64,000 nt of DNA from Ulva prolifera (GCA_023078555.1 CM041197.1:7027810-7091809), one strand, 5' to 3'; numbered from the stretch's first letter, positions 39,394-48,639 are shown. A program made the numbers and translations. The notes: generated by a model not told the origin, from the sequence alone.

Positions 39394-39396
39394 CAT
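39394..39396 (+). other. Target site duplication CAT, left copy
   Basis: This is the last satellite B triplet before the CACTA element, within GGTTCCAT. The identical triplet follows the right end at 45,954-45,956. A 3-bp duplication is the characteristic target duplication of CACTA transposons. Confidence 0.88.
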
Positions 39397-39423
39397 CACT
39401 AGGACAAAAGGGCAGTTAGGCAA
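39397..39423 (+). repeat. Left terminal inverted repeat of the CACTA element
   Basis: It begins CACTAGGACAAAAGGG. Compared with the reverse complement of the right end (CACTAGGGAAAGGGGG...), positions 1-7, 10-11, 14-16, 19-21, 23-24 and 27 match. Satellite B contains CACTATG in every sub-repeat, but CACTAGG with the following bases is not satellite sequence. Confidence 0.85.
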
Positions 39424-39759
39424 CATGCCTTTCCACTGTGTCATGATCAAATCCATTACGGATCTCATGAATCGGCACCTTGGCTTTGTGTGTCTCCCAT
39501 GTTGTGACAAGCCGATCACACAATGGATGCATGGCTTTGGCAGTGTGGACCAGGGCATTCCGGTGTGGACAGCACACTTTCCATCGGGATCGCCCTGGGA
39601 AGTACATAATGCATCGTGGCATGAGCCTCATACAGCACCACGCTGGCATGCATGAGATGTTCTGCCAGCATGTTTAAATTGCGGTCCACCAGGGTGAGCA
39701 GCCTGACCATGATGGTTCAGAGACCATCTCAGCCCATGGCAGAGTGAATTGGTTTGGCT
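39424..39759. other. CACTA left subterminal region, no gene recognised
   Basis: Short open frames exist on both strands (for example + 39,425-39,655, 76 codons, and - 39,416-39,649), but they overlap each other in several frames and resemble nothing I know. The region holds the left copy of an inverted subterminal motif at 39,693-39,715. Confidence 0.5.
39693..39715 (+). repeat. Subterminal motif, left copy
   Basis: GGTGAGCAGCCTGACCATGA followed by TGG matches, with one gap and few mismatches, the reverse complement of 45,564-45,588 in the right part of the element. A shorter core, GGTGAGCAGC, is the reverse complement of 45,195-45,204. In En/Spm-type elements, repeated motifs in the subterminal regions bind an element-encoded protein; whether these do is inference. 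Confidence 0.55.
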
Positions 39760-39982
39760 CCATGCTGGGGCAAGGGTTGACCATATTTGCATACACCTCT
39801 CTACAACCCACATTGGATGTGCATCACCTCTGGTCCACTGTGGACTGTCTGCACCCCTTCATACAAACAATCACCAACATTCCCCATGCTGGGGCATGGG
39901 TATACCAGACTTGCACACACCTCTTAGGAAAATGCTGTGGGTGTGCATCAGTTTTGGTCCATCATGGAATGTCCACCCCCCA
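39760..39982 (+). repeat. Imperfect 124-bp direct repeat, two copies, in the CACTA left arm
   Basis: Copy 1 starts at 39,760 and copy 2 at 39,884, both with CCATGCTGGGGCA. The copies share CCATGCTGGGGCAWGGGT, TTGCAYACACCTCT, TGTGCATCA and TGGTCCA in the same order and spacing, at moderate identity, so the duplication is old. It is not coding as far as I can see. Confidence 0.65.
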
Positions 39983-41390
39983 CCATGAGAATGTTCGCCC
40001 ATAACTAATTACTGAGTGGTGTCCACAATGAAATAACGGCAGCCATGCGGGATTCTTGACATCACACGAAAGCCAGAATCATTTCCATTCTACAGTATAC
40101 AGCGATGCATACTGGATGTGCGACATGGAGTGTGTGCAAAATTGGGATTCCACAGTGGATGGTGCATGATCATGGTGGCGTTCATTCAAAATCACCGTAC
40201 TGTGGGTGCGCATGCCGGCGATGCATCATGGTGCCAGTTGTGGTTCACCCCATGCTGGTGGCCAGCAGGGCACCCAGGGCTGTTGTGTTCCCGCCATGCC
40301 CATCAGCATGGCCACTCGTGGCAATGCTAATGGCGCATGGCAGGCTCACCTTCCTGCGTGCCGCTGCTCACTGCACCGCGTCGGAGGCTGTGAGGATGCA
40401 ATCATACCCGGTTCCAGTGCAAGGCAATGGTGCACATTGAGGTGCACACTTTGGTAAGAACATCAGCCGTTGAAGATGACAAAGGCTGGCTGGCTGTGCA
40501 TGCATTCATCATGTGTCAATAACATTGCGTAGCAAGCTCAAGTCATGACAAAGTGATGATTGCACTGCGTTCGCATGCCACGCATGGCCGCAAGACACAC
40601 ATCACGGATATCCGAGCACACATACAAACCTAGCTCAGCTGTGAAGGCTATGTATGTGTACTGTGTTCTGCAGCCTGGTCATGCCAGAGTTCTTGGCAGA
40701 TAGAGGTGCATGGCATAGTCACACCAAATAAGATGGCGGAGATACAATACTAAAAGCACATACCTGGCTTTGAGCGGTCCTGATTTGCACCAATATCCTG
40801 CACTCAGCTGAAGTCAGTATGAGGAGCACCGTCGGTCGATCGCAGGTCACAAATTTAGTCCGGATTTAGCTTCACATTGCATGGTAAAACATTACCCCAT
40901 TTCAGGCAGCGCAGGCAGAGCAGCTTCAATACCTGGCGGTGACAAATGTTCAGCAGAAATTAATCTCTTGAAGCATTCTTGAGTCAGGAAAGTTTTCACC
41001 TGCACACGATCGAGAGAGGTCGTAGTCTAACAACAGTCTAACAATAGTGCATATATCGTCCATCAGCTCAGAGTGGTTCCCACATGACCTTCACCCTGCA
41101 GCTGCTAGCTTCATGTCAGTATCTGCGCATTTTACATTGATCAGATTGCGGCGTACTTGTGAAGCGACGGACAGCTCAATCAGCACCACGTCGAGCATCC
41201 GCAGGTGCTCACATCCTTGAAGAGGATGGCGCACCGCATCACTAACCTCGGAAAATTGCATGATCACTTCTGCGCTGTGTGAGACGCTCCATTGCAGAGC
41301 TGTAGTAATGCGGTGGTCAACAGTCCTTGCGTAACAATGAGGACGCTGACGTTCCGGATACCACGCAACACTGCAGCTATCATGTACTTC
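39983..41390. other. CACTA interior, no recognisable gene or repeat
   Basis: This is about 1.4 kb of unique-looking sequence. The longest frame is + 40,105-40,440 (111 codons), Cys-, Pro- and Val-rich, and overlapped by two other + frames. No domain was recognised. It is a candidate for decayed or intron-split coding sequence, or captured genomic DNA. Confidence 0.4.
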
Positions 41391-42093
41391 TCAAAAGTGA
41401 TCAAATGTGACTGCATAGTTCAGCAAACGATCCGAGAGTCTGCCCGTTGGCGTTAGTGCTCTGTGTAAGCAGGAGAGTGGCTGCGCAGTAGTAACGGGCC
41501 GCGGCCAAGCCCACGTACACCCGAAGATATGTACCAAGGACGATGACAATCGTCCGTGACTCCTTGCTCTTGACATATAAAGGTCGTGTGTCTTCGATCA
41601 GCACTGCCATGATCGCCGAATTGACCCCAGCGCCACATGCGCATTACTGCGACAAGCCAAATGGCGGAGGGTGCACCGCATACACCAGGAACGCCCGGAC
41701 GCATGCTGCCCGCTGACGATCAGAACTAATTTGTAAATCTCATTCTGGTTACAATTTCGTGCAAGGCCGTCATGCGAGTTCTGATCATGTGTGTGATGCT
41801 CGGGCAACATGATGTACATCGTTGAGCATGCACGTCGTACTTCTCCGCCAACCTTTCTCCAACGTTATATGACAGCTGAATTGGCGATAAAATAGGTCGA
41901 CAGCTTGCGTGGGCCTGAGATGTGTACACATGTGCTGCACTCCGTGCTGGCCACACACCTGATGCAAGCTGTGGTCACCAACCAAGAGAAGATCTCTGAA
42001 CCATTGCGAGTAAAGATAGTGGCTATTCTCTGAGGTATGCGGTCCTGCCCTGCTGAAGAGTGTGGCATTTGGGCATATGATGGCTGATCTCAC
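41391..42093 (-). other. Cluster of overlapping minus-strand frames in the CACTA interior, unidentified
   Basis: Several minus-strand frames of 61-102 codons tile this 0.7 kb in all three frames: 41,785-42,093, 41,726-41,956, 41,598-41,819, 41,453-41,704 and 41,401-41,610. The last has a protein-like composition with a hydrophobic middle (IVIVLGTYLRVYVGLAAARYY). No family was recognised. The clustering on one strand could mark exons of a gene with frameshifts or introns, or be chance. A protein-level search is needed before calling it coding. Confidence 0.2.
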
Positions 42094-42937
42094 AGGTGAT
42101 GTCTACCTCCGTTGCAGCCCCCTAGGCCTGATGTGAGACACAATACCATTGCATGAGGTACAGTCACATGCTTAGCATGTCTGCAAATGGCTTGATGCCA
42201 TAGATTCGAGTCGCCGTTCCAAATTGGATCATGCTGCCTCGACACCGTGATGACACCGTGATCATGTTACACGTGTGCATGACCTTGTATCTGATGACCA
42301 AATCAATGATATGATATTTTCTTTTGCAGGTGGAGGAAATGGGTGAATCATGCAGATCTCGGATTCCTACAGTGGCCTATTACGATCGCTGACAGGCCTG
42401 GGCAATCGTGCAACCGGGATCACCATGTGCAGAGTCATATGTGGCTAACTGCAGTCATGGCAGTCATGCAGGCATTAAGCCATTGAGGCACCAGCTGGAC
42501 TAGCAGTAGTAGTGAACGGGTAGTGAGCGATTGTGGTCTGCGTGATTGCTATCAAATGTAACCTTGTTCAAAGATACAAGGCGGCATGCTCTGGCAGGGC
42601 CATGAAAGCTTTATGCACGGTGTGATGTAGTGATTTTGGAGTCTTTGCAGAAACTGCATCCAGTGCCGGCGCCATGTGTTTTGAGCCAGCCCTCTTTCTG
42701 GATCTGATCGTTGAGAGCATCGCTGAGAGCACCATCGCGGCATGTACACAAAACACCGAAGCCGCTTGAAGTGATGGAATGCCTGAATGCGTTGTGTCGT
42801 ACGAAACATGCTAGAGCATGGCTGTGCATATACAATAGAAAAGCGTAGCTTCACTCAATGTCACTCAATGTGCCTCGTGAAACATGCATACATGTAAACC
42901 TGAACATGTGCAAATCCATTTCAGACCACTGTGGTAT
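42094..42937. other. CACTA interior with a possible splice acceptor, no gene recognised
   Basis: TATTTTCTTTTGCAG ends at 42,329, a good match to a eukaryotic 3' splice site. It is followed by a 20-codon frame to TGA (VEEMGESCRSRIPTVAYYDR). A GAG|GTATGC donor-like site lies upstream near 42,033. Minus-strand frames of up to 100 codons (42,552-42,854) overlap in three frames and are not recognised. A spliced gene is only a hypothesis. Confidence 0.2.
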
Positions 42938-43871
42938 GAATCAGTCCGGCTCTGATGCCTTGCATGTGCTTTCCAGGCTTGTATCACAATTGCGGCAGTT
43001 CCAGGTGCTCAGCAGCCAGTAGCAATGATCTGAGGCAGCCCTTCTGCAGCGATCAGGCCCTGATGAGGATCATTCCCTGCTATAAATATGGTCAGGAAGC
43101 AGCATGGCTTTGCAGAATGTCAAAATACGATGCGGCTACAAAGCTGTGCAGAATTGCAGCTGTTTGCGTTTCCCGAATACTCTCCTCATGCACAGAGTCA
43201 CACATTGCCACAGACAAGTGTAGGGTGAATCAAATCAAGCCAAACTTGAACAGACTATGCCATATGAATGTGAGATAGCTGGGGTAGGCTTGAATCAGTC
43301 CTGCCCTGATGCCTTGCATGTGCTTTCCAGGCTTGTATCACAATTGTGGCAGTTGCAGGTGCTCAGCAGCCAGTAGCAATGGTCTGAGGCAGCCCCCCCG
43401 CAGCGATCAGGCCCTGATGAGGATCATTCCCTGCTATAAATATGGTCTGGAAGCAGCATGGCTTTGCAGAATGTCAAAATTCGATGCGGCTACAAAGGTG
43501 TGCAGAATTGCAGCTGTTTGCGTTTCCCGAATACTCTCCTCATGCACAGAGTCACACATTGCCACAGACAAGTGTAGGGTGAATCAAATCAAGCCAAACT
43601 TGAACAGACTATGCCATATGAATGTGAGATAGCTGGGGTAGGCTTGAATCAGTCCTGCCCTGATGCCTTGCATGTGCTTTCCAGGCTTGCACCACAATTG
43701 TGGCAGGTCCAGGTGCTCTGCAGCCAGTAGCAATGTTCTGAGGCAGCCCTCCCGCAGCGATCAGGCCCTGTTGAGGATCATTCCCTGCTGGAAATATGGT
43801 CTGGAAGCAGCATGACTTTGCAGAATGTCAAAATTCGATGCAGCTACGAAGTTGTGCAGAATTGTAGCTGG
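42938..43871 (+). repeat. 354-bp tandem repeat inside the CACTA element, about 2.6 copies
   Basis: GAATCAGTCC starts at 42,938, 43,292 and 43,646, two exact 354-bp steps. Copies 1 and 2 are very similar over their whole length. Copy 3 is more diverged and stops near 43,870, after GTAGCTG. Because 354 is a multiple of three, copies 1 and 2 each contain a 107-codon frame (42,955-43,278 and 43,309-43,632) with near-identical translations. Copy 3 does not keep it. TATAAATA occurs in copies 1 and 2 (43,081 and 43,435) but reads GGAAATA in copy 3. Confidence 0.92.
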
Positions 43872-45118
43872 CCGCGTTTGTGTTTGCAGTGTACTGAAGC
43901 AGCATGAAGGGATAGAGCATTAGAATATGTAGTAGCTGTAGAGACTTGCTGTGTTCTGGTAGTGCCTGTGTTCTGACACGTGCAGCCACACCAACCCCAT
44001 TTGCACAGCTGATGGCGCACCCATCCCAAGAAAAATTGTCTTTTCAATGCAAGTACAACAAGGGTAAGGACCACTGACATGCTTTTTCGGACTTGGGGTG
44101 GGTCCTTCTTAGCCGCTGGTGTGGACGCAACCGTGACCCGACAGTGCAGCAGCGTCACGGTGCTCTGGCGAAGAGGTGAATGCTGCAGGCACATACATTC
44201 GCTTGCATCTCCCGCGACCGTGGCGTCGGTGAGCCGCAGCCTTGGCATGGACAGCGGATATGTCTGGAGTGCAGTCAAGTGGAGCCCCTGTGGCAATGTC
44301 ATAGTGTTTACGCATTTGTTAGTACAAGCTGACCTGATCAGGAAAAAGGCATTTCATGCACACTTCCAGAGCATTGGCCATGCGATCGTGCTCCAGGCAT
44401 TGGTCATTACGCCAATCAAATCACTCGACTATAGCTCATTGAAATGCTAAACAAGCAGATACTTGGTTTTATCGTTTGGTGAACACACGACTTCGGCATG
44501 CGTGTCATGGACCATCGTGTCGACGTTTTCAACAAGACGGCTGTGCTGTTGCCCGTCAATACCTCCATCAATGCGCGCAAGCTATGCCGCTCAAGCGATA
44601 TCAGCAATCACCGTTTACTCATCTTCTTTGCGACATCGACTGACATGGTTCAATCTGCGCCGATGAATGCGTGCGTAACGCAGGCGAGTGCGACGGCACC
44701 GGCACCTTCAGATACGTTGTTTGTGTTGACTGCACTGACTGGTTTGATCGCTTTAGCTCGGTAGCTTTGCAAGTCGCAACAGTCTCAATGGACACTTGAG
44801 CTGCACGCAACCTAACTGCTGCTAGCTGCATTTTTGGCTTCGTACCGAATCGATGCCTCATGGCGTATCAGAATGCTTGCCGTCCATGGGGCCTTTTTTA
44901 GCACATTAACTGCAGCATGGTGTACCTTGTGGACTGTTTCAACAGACTTTTGTCATGTGCTCTTGGCGGCGTGAGCCTCCCGTCCACCGCAGCATTCTTG
45001 CTTAGCAAGCAAGCTAGTGCTTGGAGTACTTCACTCTGTGGTCAATGTTTGCCACCAACAGGGAGGCATCCTAAAGGCTACATGATCGTGACAGCTGCTC
45101 ACAGCTGTGTCTTTCCAT
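43872..45118. other. CACTA interior, unidentified frames on both strands
   Basis: The longest minus frame is 43,844-44,302 (152 codons, with a hydrophobic stretch SVVLTLVVLALKRQFFLGW), overlapped by + 44,079-44,450 (123 codons) and by a second minus frame. Plus frames 44,463-44,666 and 44,498-44,764 follow. None resembles a family I can name with confidence. Mutual overlap on both strands argues that most are chance frames. Confidence 0.25.
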
Positions 45119-45694
45119 CCACTGGTGCTGCCACGATGGTGAGAGCTGAACCCATGCCGTGGCCTGGCCTTAATGCTGTGCCATGGTGGTCTGAGCTGCT
45201 CACCACTGTGGCTGTTGAGGTAACGCACACCATTGCAGAGGTCACCCTTACCAAAGTAGAGTTTGCAAGTGCCCATCGTGGTTCCAATAACATGTCGTGA
45301 GCACAATGGCCGCAGGTGCTGCCACGACGGTGAGAGCTGCACTCATTGCCGTGCCCTGGCCTCAATGCAGTCCCACAATGGTCAGAGATGTGCACCACCG
45401 TGGATGTTTCAGGTACACGCACCATTGTACATGTCATGCTCACCATGGTAGAGTTTTCAAATACCCATAATGGTTACAATTACGTGTTGTACGCACAGTG
45501 GCCACTGGTGCTGCCATGATGGTGAGAGCTGAGCCCCATGGCGTGGCCTGGCCTCAATTCAGCGCCATGATGGTCAAAGCCGCTCACCACCATGGCTATT
45601 TGAGGTAATGCACACCGTTGCACAACTCACCCTCACCATAGTGGAGTTTCCATTTGCCCATACTGGTTCCAAATACATGTTGCACGCACAATGG
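45119..45694 (+). repeat. Diverged 191-bp tandem repeat, three copies, in the CACTA right arm
   Basis: Copies start at 45,119, 45,310 and 45,502 with GGTGCTGCCAYGAYGGTGAG near the 5' end. They share GTGGCCTGGCCTYAAT, CACCATTG, GTAGAGTTT-like and GGTTCCAAT-like segments in order, with substantial divergence between copies. Each copy contains, in reverse orientation, a version of the motif seen near the left end (45,195-45,204 and 45,564-45,588). The position near the terminus suggests a subterminal repeat region. Confidence 0.8.
45564..45588 (-). repeat. Subterminal motif, right copy (inverted)
   Basis: The reverse complement begins GGTGAGCGGCTTTGACCATC and continues ATGGC. It pairs with the left motif at 39,693-39,715 (GGTGAGCAGCCTGACCATGA + TGG). 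Opposite orientation at the two ends is what inverted-terminus elements show. Confidence 0.55.
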
Positions 45695-45926
45695 CCCAGA
45701 CGCAGCGCCACCTTGGTGATGATGTAGTCCGCTATGGCTACAGTGGGGCCATGTTGGCACGAGAGAGCCGCCACGCCAACGTGGTCCAATAGTATTCCAA
45801 GGCACGCTGTGAAGCAGTCCAACATGGATTCCCATCCGTTCCGGGGTGACCCTGTGGGGCGCTAGCCTCCTGCGTGGATTTGCGCAAACCTACGTGGAAC
45901 CTGTGTATCCATGATGGATGTGCCCG
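45695..45926. other. CACTA right subterminal region, no gene recognised
   Basis: This is unique-looking sequence between the 191-bp repeat and the right terminus. Minus frames 45,574-45,825 and 45,596-45,835 extend into it but overlap each other and match nothing known to me. Confidence 0.4.
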
Positions 45927-45953
45927 TCCCCCAACCCCCCCCTTTCCCTAGTG
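45927..45953 (-). repeat. Right terminal inverted repeat of the CACTA element, C-rich on + strand
   Basis: It ends CCCTAGTG. Inside it is C5-AA-C8 at 45,928-45,942, so the minus strand reads G8-TT-G5 just inside CACTAGGGAAA. It is the inverted partner of 39,397-39,423, with the outermost 7 bp perfect. Confidence 0.85.
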
Positions 45954-45956
45954 CAT
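45954..45956 (+). other. Target site duplication CAT, right copy
   Basis: The first bases after the CACTA element, CAT followed by GTCCGTGC, resume the satellite B monomer at exactly the point where the left side stopped. Confidence 0.88.
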
Positions 45957-46515
45957 GTCCGTGCCGTATGTCAGGCACTATGTCGGGCACTATGTAGGCA
46001 TGGTTCCATGTCCGTGCAGTATGTCGGGCACTATGTCTGACACTATATAGGCATGGTTCCATGTCCGTGCAGTATGTCGGGCACTATGTTGGGCACTATG
46101 TAGGCATGGTCCCATGTCCGTGCGGTATGTCGGGCACAATGTCGGGCACTATGTCTGACACTATATAGGCATGGTTCCATGTCCGTGCAGTATGTCGGGC
46201 ACTATGTTGGGCACTGTGTAGGCATGGTTCCATGTCCGTGCGGTATGTCGGGCACTATGTCGGGCACTATGTTGGGCACTATGTAGGCATGGTTCCATGT
46301 CCGTGCAGTATGTCGGGCACTATGTCGAGCACTATGTAGGCATGGTTCCATGTCCGTGCAGTATGCCGGGCACTATGTTGGGCACTATGTAGGCATGGTT
46401 CCATGTCCGTGCGGTATGTCAGGCACTATGTCGGGCACTATGTTGGGCACTATGTAGGCATGGTTCCATGTCCGTGCAGTATGCCGGGCACTATGCCGGG
46501 CACTATGTAGGCATG

Positions 46516-47340
46516 GTCCCATGTCCGTGCGGTATGTCGGGCACTATGTCGAGCACTATGTAGGCATGGTTCCATGTCCGTGCAGTATGCCGGGCACTAT
46601 GTCGGGCACTATGTAGGCATGGTTCCATGTCCATGCAGTATGTCAGGCACTATGTCGGGCACTATGTTGGGCACTATGTAGGCATGGTTCCATGTCCGTG
46701 CAATATGCCGGGCACTATGTCGGGCACTATGTAGGCATGGTTCCGTGTCCGTGCAATATGCCGGGCACTATGTCGGGCACTATGTAGGCATGGTTCCATG
46801 TCCGTGCGGTATGTCGGGCACTATGTCGGGCACTATGTCGGGCACTATGTAGGCATGGTTCCATGTCCGTGCAGTATGTCGGGCACTATGTTGGGCACTA
46901 TGTAGTCATGGTTCCATGTCCGTGCGGTATGCCGGGCACTATGTCGGGCACTATGTTGGGCACTATGTAGGCATGGTTCCATGTCATTGCAGTATGCCGG
47001 GCACTATGTCGGGCACTATGTAGGCATGGTTCCATGTCCGTGCAGTATGTCGGGCACTATGTCGGGCACTATGTAGGCATGGTTCCATTTCCGTGCAGTA
47101 TGTCAGGCACTATGTCGGGCACTATGTAGGCATGGTTCCATGTCCGTGCAGTATGTCGGGCACTATGTCTGACACTATATAGGCATGGTTCCATGTCCGT
47201 GCAGTATGTCGGGCACTATGTTGGGCACTATGTAGGCATGGTCCCATGTCCGTGCGGTATGTCGGGCACTATGTCGAGCACTATGTAGGCATGGTTCCAT
47301 GTCCGTGCAGTATGCCGGGCACTATGTCGGGCACTATGTA
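46516..47340 (+). repeat. Satellite B paralogue of the CACTA flanks (uninterrupted empty-site copy)
   Basis: The variant order here (GGTCCCATG unit, GTCGAGCAC, TCCATGCAG, two GTGCAATATGCC units, a TAGTCATGG unit, a GCGGTATGCC unit) matches the order left of the element up to 39,396. Past GGTTCCAT at 47,088 it matches the order right of the element from 45,954 (TCAGGCAC, then CTGACACTATATAGG, then TTGGGCAC before GGTCCCATG). It is therefore the same higher-order unit without the insertion. Confidence 0.8.
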
Positions 47341-48639
47341 GGCATGGTTCCATGTCCATGCAGTATGTCAGGCACTATGTCGGGCACTATGTTGGGCACT
47401 ATGTAGGCATGGTTCCATGTCCGTGCAGTATGCCGGGCACTATGTCGGGCACTATGTAGGCATGGTTCCATGTCTGTGCGGTATGTCGGGCACTATGTCG
47501 GGCACTATGTCGGGCACTATGTAGGCATGGTTCCATGTCCGTGCAGTATGTCGGGCACTATGTTGGGCACTATGTAGTCATGGTTCCATGTCCGTGCGGT
47601 ATGTCGGGCACTATGTCGGGCACTATGTCGAGCACTATGTAGGCATGGTTCCATGTCCGTGCAGTATGTCGGGCACTATGTTGGGCACTATGTAGGCATG
47701 GTTCCATGTCCGTGCGGTATGTCGGGCACTATGTCGGGCACTATGTTGGGCACTATGTAGGCATGGTTCCATGTCCGTGCAGTATGCCGGGCACTATGCC
47801 GGGCACTATGTAGGTATGGTTCCATGTCCGTGCAGTATGCCGGGCACTATGTCGGGCACTATGTAGGCATGGTTCCATGTCCGTGCAATATGCCGGGCAC
47901 TATGTCGAGCACTATGTAGGCATGGTTCCATGTCCGTGCGGTATGTCGGGCACTATGTCGGGCACTATGTCGGGCACTATGTAGGCATGGTTCCATGCCC
48001 GTGCAGTATGTCGGGCACTATGTTGGGCACTATGTAGGCATGGTTCCATGTCCGTGCGGTATGTCAGGCACTATGTCGGGCACTATGTTGGGCACTATGT
48101 AGGCATGGTTCCATGTCCGTGCAGTATGCCGGGCACTATGTCGGGCACTATGTAGGCATGGTTCCATGTCCGTGCAGTATGTCGGGCACTATGTCGGGCA
48201 CTATGTAGGCATGGTTCCATGTCCGTGCGGTATGTCGGGCACTATGTCGGGCACTATGTCGGGCACTATGTAGGCATGGTTCCATGTCCGTGCAGTATGT
48301 CGGGCACTATGTTGGGCACTATGTAGGCATGGTTCCATGTCCGTGCGGTATGTCAGGCACTATGTCGGGCACTATGTTGGGCACTATGTAGGCATGGTTC
48401 CATGTCCGTGCAGTATGCCGGGCACTATGTCGGGCACTATGTAGGCATGGTCCCATGTCCGTGCGGTATGTCGGGCACTATGTCGAGCACTATGTAGGCA
48501 TGGTTCCATGTCCGTGCAGTATGCCGGGCACTATGTCGGGCACTATGTAGGCATGGTTCCATGTCCATGCAGTATGTCAGGCACTATGTCGGGCACTATG
48601 TTGGGCACTATGTAGGCATGGTTCCATGTCCGTGCAGTA

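Larger units (their letters stand above)
17992..39396 (+). repeat. Satellite B array, left block (53/65-bp monomers)
   Basis: This block holds several hundred head-to-tail monomers. The 53-bp form reads GGTTCCATGTCCGTGCAG, then TATGTCGGGCAC, TATGTTGGGCAC and TATGTAGGCAT. The 65-bp form has one more 12-bp sub-repeat of the TATGTYGGGCAC type. The base after GTGC is linked to length: most 65-bp units read GTGCGGTATG and most 53-bp units GTGCAGTATG, with exceptions (for example a short GTGCGG unit near 18,332). Variants include CTGACACTATATAGG, GTCGAGCAC, GTGCAATATGCC and GGCTCCATG, and they travel together in longer blocks. No gene is seen. The ATGTAG in every monomer stops one + frame each time. 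Confidence 0.97.
39397..45953. mobile_element. CACTA (En/Spm, CMC) DNA transposon, 6,557 bp, inserted in satellite B
   Basis: The segment starts CACTAGG and ends CCTAGTG, exact 7-bp terminal inverted repeats that extend imperfectly to 18/27 matches. It is flanked by CAT on both sides. Joining GGTTC-CAT-GTCCGTGC across it rebuilds a consensus satellite B monomer in phase. Uninterrupted copies of the same flanking higher-order context exist near 47,086 and 54,373. The CACTA terminus plus a 3-bp duplication defines this superfamily. Inside are subterminal repeats in inverted orientation and longer tandem repeats, also typical. No transposase (TNPD/Transposase_21-like) was recognised and frames are short on both strands. 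It may be non-autonomous, decayed, or intron-containing, or may carry captured host DNA. Transposition direction and coding strand are unknown. Confidence 0.88.

Noticed and set aside
39397-39403. CACTA at the left end as chance continuation of satellite B
   Set aside because: Satellite B does contain CACTATG repeatedly, but at the breakpoint the expected satellite sequence after TTCCAT is GTCCGTG. CACTAGG is out of phase and has an inverted partner at the other end.
42955-43632. Two near-identical 107-codon frames as paralogous small genes
   Set aside because: They follow directly from a 354-bp tandem repeat whose period is a multiple of three. The third copy loses the frame and no domain is recognised, so they are recorded under the repeat and not as genes.
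44079-44450. WD40-like segment (VWSAVKWSPCGNVIV) in a plus-strand frame
   Set aside because: It is a single weak resemblance with no second repeat unit, and a longer frame overlaps it on the other strand.
44660-44800. EGF-like cysteine pattern (ECVRNAGECDGTGTFRYVVC) in one frame
   Set aside because: It is too short, the frame lacks a start nearby and the pattern is incomplete.
39397-45953. LTR retrotransposon or plain unique host DNA between two arrays
   Set aside because: The ends are inverted repeats, not direct repeats, and there is no long terminal direct repeat. The exact CAT duplication with an in-phase satellite on both sides and empty-site copies argues for a CACTA insertion, not independent arrays.
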